Shown here: one piece after another, positions 11,324 to 22,815 of the stretch | Layout of the letters: each line of letters starts with the position of its first letter | How positions within the stretch are numbered: the first letter of the stretch is position 1 | Source: Ophiothrix spiculata | Taxonomy: Eukaryota > Echinodermata > Ophiuroidea > Amphilepidida > Ophiotrichidae | Length of the DNA stretch: 30,351 nt | Assembly: GCA_000969725.1 (NCBI GenBank) | Contig: JXSR01S044447.1 | Direction: 5' to 3' (one strand) | Position numbers and translations under genes: made by a program | The notes under the pieces: model-generated | Seen by the model: only the letters and a program-made list of their open reading frames with translations | Database searches by the model: none | What the model was told of the DNA's origin: nothing

Positions 11324-13826
11324 GGTACCAAAAGTCACAAATGTAAAACTGTTAGTTTCTAGGGATCAATATCTACTGTTGTAACTGCAACTGAAACACT
11401 TATATAGTTTTGGAAATAAACGCATACGAGGGTTATTAAACAAGTTTGTGGCCTAATGTAGCGGGAAATAGTTTAATAATGTTTATTTATGGCATAATGT
11501 GTTATATAATCCACATCGTTTGAGGAACATAGGAGAAGTTTCAAGTAAATATCCCTTTTTGTTATTTTATTACAGAAAATTATATATTCAGCTATTATTA
11601 GTTTTCCAAAGTTTAAGAAAAAAACATCGAAAAGTGAAAAAAAAAACCTCTATCGAGTTCAAGAGCTGCCATATCCTTCCTGCAGGTTTGGAACCAGCAA
11701 CCCAATTTATTTAATGTTGTTTGTGTGTATGAAGGAGTGATTTAATCAAGTGTTGTCGCCGTACCTTTATAAGGAATTTAAGGTGACTGCATGTTAGTGA
11801 ACGATTGCCATTTCTTCATTTTAAAGGTAAAAATCAACTTCCAACCTCTAAATGGCAAATTGTAACTTACTGTAATCAAGATAACAAAAAAAAAAAAAGA
11901 AAAAAGGAAAGGACACATGCACTTGAAACTTTAAATATTTTCATCAACTGAATTGATATACATAATATGGATAACAACGGCATAGTTTATCATCTTCTGA
12001 CTCGACCAAGGACTTATTAACATGTAACTGAATGCAAAAGATGAGTTGCCGCATCCATTTTGAACCGATTGTGTTTCACCTTTTTACGACTTGATACTGG
12101 ACATTGTAAACACACATGACGCAGACGATGAATCCAGCGTTGTGAGAGGTATTGCGAGGATTAAGTTAGCTTAGCAGCATTAAGTCCAGTAACGTTAGTT
12201 GTAACACGAACCTTAAGTAATATACCAGTGCAACCAAACCGAGACCGAACTTTTACATACAGTAACAGTTGTAGGTAACCCTGGTTAAAGTACAAGAAGG
12301 TAATAGTTGAAAATCATGTGTTTTTCATCATCCAACGGAAAAAATGATACTACCAAAAATAATAAAATAAAAAAATTGTTAAATTTTGACCACACTTTAA
12401 TCAGTAATGATTTTGAAAGAAGTCGGATTTTGCGATAGAACATCGAACTTACCTCGTTGATATTATTAGTGAAATAATTTCTTACACCTAGAAATTTAAT
12501 AAGCGGTGATATTTGATGTAGTCATTATTTTCCAAATCACTTTCATCATATTTTTGTGCAGAAAAACATATTGGGTAGTTCATAATCATTCAAGGTATTG
12601 ATTATTTGAAAATTAATTCCAAAATTAGTTACCTCCATAATTGGTTTTGATAGTATATAGTAATAAAATTCCAGTAATGCAGTAATGGATAGGAACAAAC
12701 TTTATATACACCTTTTTCTGACTTACTTCAGACGTTTTATTTGAACTTAGAATCTGATCTTTTTTAAGATAAGTTATTATGGCAAAATAATGACTATCCT
12801 ACAGGTTTCGTCAATCAAACCAGTTTGCCTACCGTTATTAACGATGTCGAAGGTCTATCACCTGCATTTGGCATGAAGTAATAGGATAATGTGACCCTGA
12901 AGCAGGATGCACAACGCGTTTGAAGTGAAATTATTGTGACTTTCAACTTGCAGCAAATCATGAGCAGTGTAATCTAAATGGTAAATCGTGACGATGTTTT
13001 CCATTTATTGGTGAATATATTATCGATTAAAGTATGATTTATATATTTCTTGTCCCATCATTATTTCTAAATAAAACGATGTTGTTACCTTAAAATCAAA
13101 TTAAACTAGGACACAAATAATTCAATATCGATTGTCCATATTATATATAGAAAAAAAAATGAAAATAACATGTTCACTATCAAATATCCCTTACACACCT
13201 TTATTAAATGTAACTCATGTAAGCCTATAAGCAAAGTATTGTTAGGATATAATACAGCCAGATTCTTTTTTATCTGGATTGTGTTTGTATAATCTAGATT
13301 AGAACGCACTAGCCATTGCCAATATATGTGTTCAATTGTAAAAAAATAATCGAATTTATTACGAAACAATTAGATCTTGTCTTCAAAAATAGACTTTTAA
13401 GATAATCGAAATATGATATTTTGTCATTAAAGCATCTGCTTTGTCAATTTACATTTTCATATTTATTTCAAAATAAAAACTTCTGGCAGACAAAATATGT
13501 TATCAACGTGATCAATAGTAGGTACCTTAGTTCATCGAAGATAGATTATGTTACAGCTTTTTCTTTAGAAAAGAATATTTTGGATTGGTTTTCTTATAAA
13601 CAGATTTGTAAGTCTGTTTTGACATACTAATTTAATGACGTTTTTAGTTTGAAATTAAAAGAAACAATTTGTCTTTACCTTATTTTCTTTTGCTTATGAT
13701 TTAGAAAAGGCAAAGTTTTGGCTAAGGTCTAAATCAAATACACCTGGCACAAAAAGAAACACGGCATGTCTTTGGATCGGCAGTGTATAAAGCAAGTTTA
13801 TAAGCAGGCTATACAGACTTAAGCTA

Positions 13827-14725
13827 CAGCTTGTCCCAATATTAATGCAACGAGCAAATAAAAAAATATTAAAAAATAGTTACCAAAAGATTAAATCATA
13901 GTGATATATGTTTTTCAAAAGTGGAGTAATTACTCTACAACATGCTTTTTGTCCGGTTTCATTTTACCACTTCAGTCCAAAGATATGAAGAATTTAAGAA
14001 AGCCCTTTAAATCTACTTTGGTCCGATTTGTAAGTTTAGGCTTCAAGCTAAAGAAACGCAAATGTGAAATGAAGAGAATTCTGCGAACAACCAGAGCACA
14101 ACTAATCCAAACCAATCTTACCTGACCTGTACCTAACATTAGGTGATCTTTTAAGTTCATTTTTAACTTAAATAGGTCGAAATTTTAAATTAAAGTACGG
14201 ATCTTCCTGATACTCTCATATTTCTTGAATCTGTTACTTCTGGTGCGACAATCGAGTTGTTTAGGATACAACTTCTACCAAAAGAGTCGAAGAAAAAAGG
14301 ATTCTAATGAAAAATGTCAGCCAATGGTAAGTTTTTAACCGAAACCAAGAAAAAAAAAGACAAAGGAGTTTAAGAACTCAAGTAATTTAATGATTAATCT
14401 GGCCCGTCAAGGGGACGCAACTGGTTGATTAAACCAGACGCAACAGCCTGTCATAAAATGGGTTCAAGGGATGCTTCTCCTAATGTTTTAGCAGTTTCCA
14501 TTTAACATATGTCCAATGACGTAACAAATTGGACCATCAAGATTTTTCGGGTCTTTACAAAATGTGCAATTACTTTTGATTCAGATATCCAATTTAAACA
14601 AAACAAAATTCCTGTAAAAGCCAATGATCTACTATATTATATTATTGTAACGTTTCCTCACCATTATGCTCTGTTCTCTCTAAATAAAAGTTCAAAATTC
14701 GTTGCGTTTTTATTGGGACACCATG
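13827..14725. mobile_element. Mariner-like DNA transposon, probably non-autonomous, A-only
   Basis: The element is bounded by TA on both sides (13825-13826 and 14726-14727), the target used by Tc1/mariner transposons. Its left end CAGCTTGTCCCAATATTAAT and the reverse complement of its right end, CATGGTGTCCCAATAAAAAC, share GTCCCAATA and then GCAACGA, over about 27 bases. GTCCCA...GCAAC ends are familiar from mariner-like families. It is about 900 bases long, against about 1.3 kb for a full mariner, and no transposase motif (HTH or DDD/DDE blocks) was recognised. Short open frames inside (74 aa at 13901-14125, 73 aa at 14509-14730) match nothing I know. Unit B lacks it near 24735. Confidence 0.72.
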
Positions 14726-14998
14726 TATAGTAATGTACTTTGAAGTAATCTAAAAGTAGATAATAGGTAAGGAACATGATAAAAGAAAACTAAAGTAAAC
14801 CCCATATAAAAGCATCTAAATTGATATACATTGCGTAAATCAATATTATCAAAGTGCCCAAAACAAATAAAATGCAACACAAATATCTGGGTAAAAGCAA
14901 AATGAATTTTAAAATGAAACTCTCGTAGCGCCATTAAAGAAAAAAGAAAGAGACTCGGTGCATGAATACAGCTTGGAAAACTTTCTGGTTGTTTTCAG

Positions 14999-15130
14999 AG
15001 CTGGGATTGGTTCAACGGAATCTCACAAAATCTCCACAGTCACCAAGATGATCTACCAAATCTAGATCCAGATCATCTATACCACAAAGAGTTATCCACA
15101 GAAATAGAAGCTGTCATTGAGGATTTGTAA
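14999..15130 (+). pseudogene. Candidate relic terminal exon (43 codons plus stop) in unit A
   Basis: A pyrimidine-rich tract ending TTTTCAG at 14998 is followed by an open frame SWDWFNGISQ ... HSHQDDLPNLDPDHLY ... KELSTEIEAVIEDL and TAA at 15128-15130. In unit B the same acidic tail is kept (HSHRDDLPNLDPDDLY and KELTTGIEAVIEDL, stop at 26058-26060), but the exon is split by the 25132-26008 insertion. In the 33 codons compared, six of the seven base differences change an amino acid, so recent selection on the protein is not evident. The protein is not recognised. It could be the last exon of a gene captured by the unit, or a chance frame. Confidence 0.35.
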
Positions 15131-15627
15131 CATGACACACAAACATATGTATTTTACAGTGTTATGTCAGATACAGAACATGATCCTTGCTAAATAATTT
15201 ATAAACATTCAGTGTCACAACTATAGAAGCTTGTTGCAGTCGCGTGTTGTTTTGTATCTAAATCCACGGGTTCCCATTTCGAATAAAACGTATGCTGAAT
15301 TTACATCTGTAACTGAATTTAGCCTTTGGTGGGTGATGGCACTATATTCGTAAATCTGATGAATCTTTGGAAGTCTTGCAATGTTTTGATACCTGTATAT
15401 ATTGTTATTTATAATAGCATGCAGTCTGACGCAGTTGAACAGAAAATTGCGCGCCAACTGGCCGTATTTTTTTTTATTTATAAAGCATCGATTTGTTTCA
15501 CAAAGACCATCTAGACTAATCTCCATCTTTGAAACAAGTTCCCTGTACCGCGTGTAACGGTGCACAGTTCAACTTGACAAGACGCGTTGATGAGTAAAAT
15601 CCCGGCGAATCGGGAGCTTATATTTAA

Positions 15628-16149
15628 AGGGACTGGCCTAGATCCTGTCCGCTAATTTTCTGACTATATATTTTGTTCACATGTATCGATAGTACATGAT
15701 TATACTAACATATCCTACCAGTAGTTTTCTCTGAATTTGTGTAACAGAGGAAAACAATGAAATTATTTATCAGCTGTATTTTTTGTCGCCGGCGACAAAA
15801 AATGGTTGAAAAAGTGTTTTTAGTTCCAAATCTTAAAAAATCTTGTTTCTGCACCTGTGATGGGTAAACAAACTTATTTTTGATAAAATTGTTTCTCTTT
15901 TGATATCTATTACTTATCTCCAAGAGCTTCATTTGATCTTTTATCTGGTAAATCCATCTGAGGTACAAATTTAGGATTTAGAAAACACTGGATAGTCACA
16001 CCACCATCACATATATTGATATATTGCAAATCAATTCGCTGTCAATTTGAGCCCATTTCTGTACTTTTTTGGATTTTACTACACTTTTAAGCTTTATTTA
16101 AAGCATTTCCATAAGTTTTTAATTCTAAGTGGAATATAGGCTAGTCCCT
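15628..16149. mobile_element. TTAA-flanked DNA element, 522 bp, A-only
   Basis: The ends AGGGACTGGCCTAGATCC and (reverse complement) AGGGACTAGCCTATATTCC are inverted repeats. TTAA flanks the element on both sides (15624-15627 and 16150-16153), while unit B has one TTAA at the empty site (26577-26580). A TTAA duplication is typical of piggyBac and Kolobok transposons; the end sequence is not the usual piggyBac CCC start, so the superfamily stays open. No transposase frame. Confidence 0.82.
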
Positions 16150-16515
16150 TTAAGAGTAAGGGTAATTTTAATATGAAAAAAAAACTATATACATTTGTGT
16201 AGAATCTATAGGTTTGATAGAGAATATGTAAACGTAGCATTTTGGTCGAAATGAATAGGCTAAACTGTAACGGCATACATAAATTGACGAATTAAGAACT
16301 ATCAGGTTACCTTTTGATTATGCAATACACCAATTGTCCTTTATTTTGATACTTAATCCAAAAATGATGATATTAATGCGGTGTGGATTACAACGAATGT
16401 GATACTGATATCATTTATTTCCTACAGCGATGAAAGAATATTAAACGATTGTTTGAGATAATTTAACAAGTTTTATGTCAGGATATATAAATGTATAATT
16501 GTTAACATATGTTGT

Positions 16516-16684
16516 TGGGGGCATGCCATTCGTACTTCAGTTTGGTTTGGATAGGGATATGTCATCGGGAACATTTGTATGCCATTCATACAGACAAGAC
16601 TTGATCTTACCAATTTCAACTCCAAGGTTTGAATTATTCTCACCTTCTACCGTGTTTAAAGCGTTTAGAATCAAATCACACAAT
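16516..16684. other. Spacer between units A and B, with an unassigned open frame
   Basis: The sequence is absent from both units. A plus-strand frame stays open from 16499 through 16692 (with VVGGMPFVLQFGL, SSGTFVCHSYRQD and STPRFELFSPSTVF). It is not recognised, has no second copy to test conservation, and runs into the following element. Confidence 0.3.
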
Positions 16685-16692
16685 ATAGCGAC

Positions 16693-17017
16693 CCCGGGGG
16701 GGGGGGGGGTGTTAAAAAAAATGTACGGGTGTGTATCACGCAGACTTCGCGATAAGGACCGTTCTCTATACCTAAAAAACGGCAATTTTGCAACCCCTCA
16801 CCATACCATTTTCCGCAAAAAACACCCAATTTTGGCCAAATTGGGCGGTTTTTAAGACAATTAAAAAACAACAACAAATTTTTCCATATGGGCGCATTAG
16901 GTCTGTGACAAAAACCCAACCATCGATATACCTAAAATGGCGAAATTACACCCCAAAACCGTGGCACATACCCGTATATCAACCTAATGTGAGACCCCCA
17001 CCCCCACCCCCACCGGG
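16693..17017. mobile_element. DNA element with G-tract ends and 8-bp target duplication
   Basis: ATAGCGAC flanks the element on both sides (16685-16692 and 17018-17025), a clean 8-bp duplication. The left end starts CCC then G14. The reverse complement of the right end starts CCCGG and continues as (TGGGGG)n. Further in, both ends carry TACGGGT(G/A)TGT and CACG. The inverted ends therefore begin with G-quadruplex-prone tracts. An 8-bp duplication suits hAT or P-type transposons, but the ends are not typical of either. No transposase frame; 325 bases. Confidence 0.75.
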
Positions 17018-17139
17018 ATAGCGACGTCCTCCTAGCATATCATGGGCTTTAAGATAAAATCTGAACACTGCTGACAAAGCAGATTGCAATAATGCGAATA
17101 TTTCTATAAAAACATCCTTTCAGTGCAGGCATTACACAC

Positions 17140-17874
17140 CCCACGACGATTTGAAATCCCAATATATCTATTGATCTTATTCAACAGTTTATAGATAGGC
17201 GAGGTCACGCCAATTATATAGCACCAACCGGGGCACCAACACATCAGAGCACATGTACTCAACATGTATACTTGAACACTCAACGGTAGAACCCATAAAA
17301 AAATGACCAACAAAGGCAACAATTATGTTGTATACAGGACTTTTACAGCTTGAATTAGAAAAACCATTGTTTTCAACCTATTTAGCTGGTTATTAATGTT
17401 ATCTACAGACTATTACCCATCTTATAAGCAGATCAAATCCCGAATTAAAAGACTAGAAAAGGCAAATTAAAGTGGATTGTCGTACATTTTTTACTAGACA
17501 TCTGTGATATTTTGGGCATGGTGTAAAACGCCAGTCAAACGCCTCTAAAAATCATTATTTTCAGCATATTCGATCACGTTAATTTACATTTTTTCTGCTT
17601 ATAATATTTTTCATCGTCTCAAAATGATTATTTGACTAAGTTTATAAAGCATTGACTGAAAGTTTTCCTAATCTTGTAAAAATAAATGTATCATTGTTTT
17701 TTCTATGGGTTTGCATTGCACATTTACAGTACGGTAATGATGACATCATAATAGGGGCGCGGCAGAGGTGTAACCAATCACATGGCTAACAGTCATTATA
17801 ATTAGATCAATATCGACGGGGTAATTGAAACTGTTTTGTTGCTATTGGAACAATGCGCTTCAAATGGTTGTGAC
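17140..17874. mobile_element. 735-bp insertion in unit B, imperfect inverted ends
   Basis: Unit A reads ATTACACATCCGTATCAG across this site (about 7090-7107); in B the two halves are separated by 735 bases. The left end CACGACGATTTGAA (17142-17155) and the reverse complement of the right end, CACAACCATTTGAA, match at 12 of 14 positions. No coding capacity and no clear target duplication. Probably a non-autonomous DNA transposon. Confidence 0.6.
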
Positions 17875-19049
17875 CCGTATCAGATTTCTTTAATAGCAGA
17901 TGGCCTCGAAATAGCATACTGAGAGATGTCCATATGAAATCAATTACTCCCGGAAATGCATTTGGATCAATTTTCAGAATATAGATTTGAAAATATGTTT
18001 TCAAAAACAAGATTGAACATAATGTAAAAGTAATTTATAAGAATTGTCGATATTTGAATTATGAAGGATAGGAATTTATATAAATATAATTGATGATTTG
18101 TTTAGAATACATCATACTGAAGTCGGTATTCTCCAAATCATAAACCACCTGGCAATTGCCCTGGGCAATTCTGATTTCAACATTAGGGTAAAGATGTAAA
18201 AAAAAACCCACCTGAAATAGTCTCAGAAAGGATGTATACTAAAGGCGTGTTTTTTACCCCCGCACTTTTCTCATGAAATTGAAATTGTTGATACAATAAG
18301 AAAAATATGCATATTTGGTAAATTTTGACTGTGAACATCTATACACGCACGACATATACGATGAAAAAAGATATCTATAGTTCTGTTAAGTCCATTTCAA
18401 GCACAAGTTTGACTTTTACAGTGTTTAACAAAAACATGGTTCACACACAGAGAAACAAATTTGAGAATTACATAAAATCTGTAACCATTGATATAAACAT
18501 ATTTAGAAATAGTATCATGTAATTGCAGTAAATTTAAATAAAAGGAGGACATTTCGACATCACTTAAACAAGGGTATGTTATAGTGCTATGAAGTTGAAT
18601 CTCTTACTTAATGGAAAAGTATAAATTTGAATTTTTGACTTAATTGGGTCACTCACCTTTAATCACTCATAATTTTGAAAGAGGTTGAAATATGTGAAAG
18701 TACATCAAACGCACCTGGTTTATATAATCAGCGATTTTTTCTGTACCGTGGAAATCCAATAACTGATGACATTTGATGTAGTTATCAGGTTCCATAGTAC
18801 TTTCATATTTTCAGATGGAAATACATACTTATCATCAAATGGAAATACATACTTATCATCATGATAAAATGATGATGAAAATTAATATCATAATTCATTA
18901 CTTCCATAATTAATTTTGCTATGGTATGACAGTACTTGATATGAACAAACTTTACATAAATACCAATTTCCTGAAGATTTTTTAAAACTTAAAACGAAAT
19001 AGAATCTAATCGTTTCTTTTAGGGGAAGCCATCAATAGCAAACTGTTTA

Positions 19050-19542
19050 GGGGCATTGGACAAGTTCAGCATCATCCCCAAACTTTCTCCCAAACATTTT
19101 GAGATTTTTGCATCATTTGAAGTATTAGTGGTAATAATGACAGCATGCAAAGTTTCCTTGTCGAATTCAAACCCTATATATCAAAATATTTAGATATTCT
19201 CTTATTTTCTAATTATCGTTGTCGAGAACGATAAATACTGCCCTCTAAAAATGAATTTCTAGAATTGGCCTTTTCAGATCTAATGAAAATTGAATGCGAT
19301 CTATGTTGTAAAAGAAATGTTTTACAAACAAATCTTTGGCTATTTCTCATTGTATAGCACCAATAAATACGTTTAGAGAATAGCCTCATACCAAATATCA
19401 ACAAATAAAATAAATTTCAATTGTTTGACTTTTTGAAGGTTTTGATCAAAATTTTCCCGATATTTGGTAATTGACTGCTATTTTCTAACATAGGAAGTGT
19501 AAATCATCCACAAACAAAATTTCAAAATGTTGTCCAATGCCC
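19050..19542. mobile_element. DNA element with GGGCATTGGACAA ends, B-only
   Basis: The left end GGGGCATTGGACAA and the mirrored right end TTGTCCAATGCCC form inverted repeats, with weaker similarity further in (CATTTTGA words). TTTA flanks both sides (19046-19049 and 19543-19546). The right side reads TTTAA, so a decayed TTAA duplication is also possible. Unit A lacks the element near 8975. No transposase was recognised; the 63-aa minus-strand frame inside is meaningless by composition. Confidence 0.78.
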
Positions 19543-22070
19543 TTTAATAATTTCAATGCTTTCGTGGAACAGAATGAGAGCGACATTAACGATGTTGAAG
19601 TTTAATCGTCATTATTTTGTAGATAATATCCAAACCATTGAACACACAATCTCAAATTGTCCAAGATGCACAGACATGAATGGGAAATCGTACGATTTTC
19701 TAAATAACAATGTATTTGTTTTTCACTCGGAGTTTTCACTATTCAGCGTCAGGCACATACCTGTCGTACCATTAAACATCATTTTTCAACCTTCACATTC
19801 AAAATGCAGCTAGTATTGTACAACAATACATCCCTCACTTCCCAAGTACAACAACATCCAGACGTTCGTTCAACAAACGAAGTCTGCCCATAAATTAAGC
19901 AGTTCATCGACACACGCGATTTAAGTCTCTATCTCTCTAAAGACGACGGTATCAGTATAAGTAGAATAACATGTATACGATGCTGCTGACCGCTTATAGG
20001 GTACATCTCTTTAAATAAATAAAAACTAACGGGAAAGACAGAAATCAATTAAATGAACAAAGAGAAATAATTGAACACAGCGAAAAAGTCCGTATTGTTT
20101 TAGATGATCTGATAGCTATACTACGGTACGATATCAGTGTTTGCCTTTGATATGGAACAAACTGGCAGGGGTAAACCAACAATTACTAACACTAAATCTA
20201 AAGCACTTTTGTCCAAATTAATTATGTGATGGTAAGGGTTCATTTATCATTATTGGGGATCACAAAAGAAAATTGAATATTGTCACTGATTGATGACGGT
20301 TCGAAATTGAACAAAAACAGTACGGAAGAAGAAAGACATTTCGCGCCTCCTCGCACCTCCCGCGCCTCATCTTTCTTAAGTTTTCAGTCTAATCATAGAT
20401 CTATGGTCTGTATCTTATGGAAAATGTTTTATATTTTCTGTTTAAAGAACCCTCATATAAAGATCCTTTACATAATTACAGACCTGAAACTTGAAGGTTA
20501 CTTTTCTTGATAAGAACTGGTTACGTTACATACAGCCTTCACTTTAGTTTTTGACTCTTGTATTGAAGAATCCTAGAGTGATCTAGAAGTCAAATAGAAA
20601 TTCTATGCAAAATCTATTTTGAACCAATATTTCTACGATGTAAAAACCACTGTTTAAAAAATGTAGATATTTTGATTTTACAAAATAGAGAAATATGAGC
20701 GGGTGATTATGTGTATGCCTCTGTAGTTGAAACAACAAGGAAACGGAATAATGATTATGTGATATATATTTTTAAATACTCATAATAAATCATAATTTGA
20801 TGCTAGGGTCGGAATCTACCGAATTTCAAGTGTAGTAACTCTGACTCTTCATGAAACGAGAACAAGACTGACAAAACAGGTCGCAATTATCTTGATCTCA
20901 TATTTCTATAGAAACACCCTTTCGGTAAAAGTACTAAACAGACATAACATATAACGGATGACCTCGACTCCGCATACTGAGAGAGATGTCCATTTATTCT
21001 AATGTCAATTACTCTAGGAAATGAATTTGGATCAATTTTCAGAATATAGTTTGAACATTGGTTTCCGACAATTATCATCCCACCATTATTGTAAGGTATA
21101 GACAAACATTTTCTTATTCAATATTATTGTGGTCATGAATAGAATATCTATTTTTATTAGCTAAAAGTCAATGTATCAAATGTATCAATTATCAAAAGTA
21201 AAAAACTTTTCTACTGAAGTACTTCGATAGTTTTGAAACATACGCATACGATGAGTATTAAATAAGTTCGTTGCCTATAAGGTAGAGAGAAAAAGTCGAT
21301 GTAATTTTTATTTATGTGTTATGCTATTCACATCGTTTAAGAAACATACGAAAAGTTTCAAGTAAATATCCATTTTTGTTATTTTATTACAGAAAATAAA
21401 ACTTTGGCTAGTTAGAGGTTTCTGAAGTTCAGTAAAAGAAAACATCGAAAAGTGAAAAAAAAAACTTTAACGAGTTCAAAATCCTTCCACATCCTTCCTG
21501 CAGGTTTGGAACCAGCAGCCCCATTCTTTTGATCTATGTAGGAGTGATTTAATCAAGTGTTGTCGCCTTATCTTTAAAAGGAATTTAAGGTGACTGCATG
21601 TTAGTGAACAATTACCATTTCTTCATTTTTAAAGGTAAAAATCAACTTCAAAACCACTAAATGGCAAATTATCACTTACTGTAATCATGGTAATATAAAA
21701 AGGAAAGGACACATGCACTTGAAACTTTCAATATTTTCATCAACTGAATTGAATTACATAATATGGATAACAACGGCATAGTTCATCATCTTCTAACTCG
21801 TCCAAGGACTTATTAACATGTAAGTGAATGCAAAAGATGAGTTGCCGCATCCATTTTAAACTGATTGTGTTTCAGCTTTTTACGACTTGATGCTGGACAT
21901 AATATATTTGTAAACACACATGACGCAGACGATGAATCCAGCGTTGTGAGAGGTTATTGCGAGGATTAAGTTAGCTTAGCACCATTAAGTCCAGTAACGT
22001 TAATTGTAATAACAACCTTAAGTAATGTACCAATGCAACCAAACTGGGACCGAACTTTCATATACAGTAA

Positions 22071-22326
22071 GGGCCAAAACATAGTCGACCTCCAAACAAA
22101 ATATTCGCTACCAAACATTTGGTCGTGACGTCACCAAATATTTGCCATCGAATTTAAAGTATGAACGGGTAACAAGCATTTGGTCCAATGTATATGGCAT
22201 ATCAATAACATGTGCAATCTAGCGCGAAATTTTATTTGGTCTCAACTCGGTGTTGAAGTTATTTTGTTTGGAGACCAAATGTTTGGTAGAGAAAGTTTTG
22301 TTTGGAGGCCAAGTATGTTTTGGCTC
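22071..22326. mobile_element. 256-bp MITE with 55-bp inverted repeats and TAA duplication, B-only
   Basis: GGGCCAAAACATA at the left and (reverse complement) GAGCCAAAACATA at the right open arms of about 55 bases that share CCTCCAAACAAAA and TACCAAACATTTGGT. TAA stands on both sides (22068-22070 and 22327-22329), and unit A has a single TAA at the empty site near 12265. A 3-bp TWA duplication points to PIF/Harbinger. The words CCAAA/TTTGG recur through the element, including in the middle. Confidence 0.85.
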
Positions 22327-22815
22327 TAACAGTTGCAGGTAAACCTGGTTAAAGTACAAGAATGTAATAGCTGAAAATCATGTGTTTTTCATCATCCAAC
22401 GGACAAAATGATACTACCAATAATAACAGAATAAAACAATTGTTGACCAAATTTCAATCAGTAATGATTTTGAAAGAAGTCGGATTTTGCGATAGTACAT
22501 CGAACTTACCTCGTTTATATTATTAGTGAAATAATTTCTTAAACTTGGAAATTTAATAAGCGGTGATATTTGATGTAGTCATCATTTTCCATATCGCTTT
22601 CATCCTAATTTTGTGAAGAAATACATATAAGGTAGTTCATAATCATTCAAGGTATTGATTATTTGAAAATTAATTACCTCCATAATTGGTTTTGGTAATA
22701 AAATTGCAGTAATGCAGTAATGGATAGGAACAAACTTTATATAAATACCTATTCTGACTTACTTCAGACTTTTTATTTGAACTTAGAATCCGATCATTTT
22801 TAAGATAAGTTATTA

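Larger units (their letters stand above)
6990..16515 (+). repeat. Tandem unit A (about 9.5 kb; about 7.1 kb without insertions)
   Basis: Unit A aligns with unit B (17055-26944) from its first bases (GAACACTGCTGACAA) to its last (ATTGTTAACATATGTTGT), in the same orientation and order. In one 165-base stretch compared by eye (A from 8560, B from 18650) I counted 9 differences. Other parts diverge more. Internal plan: R1 6990-7240, S1 8570-8940, U 9425-10150, R2 10830-11215, S2 12394-12775, then a tail to 16515. R1/R2 and S1/S2 are related, so the unit contains an older internal duplication. It also carries about 280 bases (9077-9355) and about 115 bases (10273-10393) missing from B, without inverted ends; these could be losses in B. 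No conserved long coding frame was found. Confidence 0.88.

Noticed and set aside
11640-11710. tRNA or SINE B box on the minus strand (GGTTCCAAACC)
   Set aside because: No A box at the right distance and no cloverleaf; the word also occurs in unit B as ordinary unit sequence.
13901-14125. Basic 74-aa frame as a transposase N-terminus
   Set aside because: It lies inside the mariner-like element but has no recognisable helix-turn-helix spacing or known motif.
15221-15565. 114-aa minus-strand open frame in unit A
   Set aside because: In unit B the same DNA loses the frame after about 30 codons, and differences between A and B are not biased to third positions. No family resemblance.
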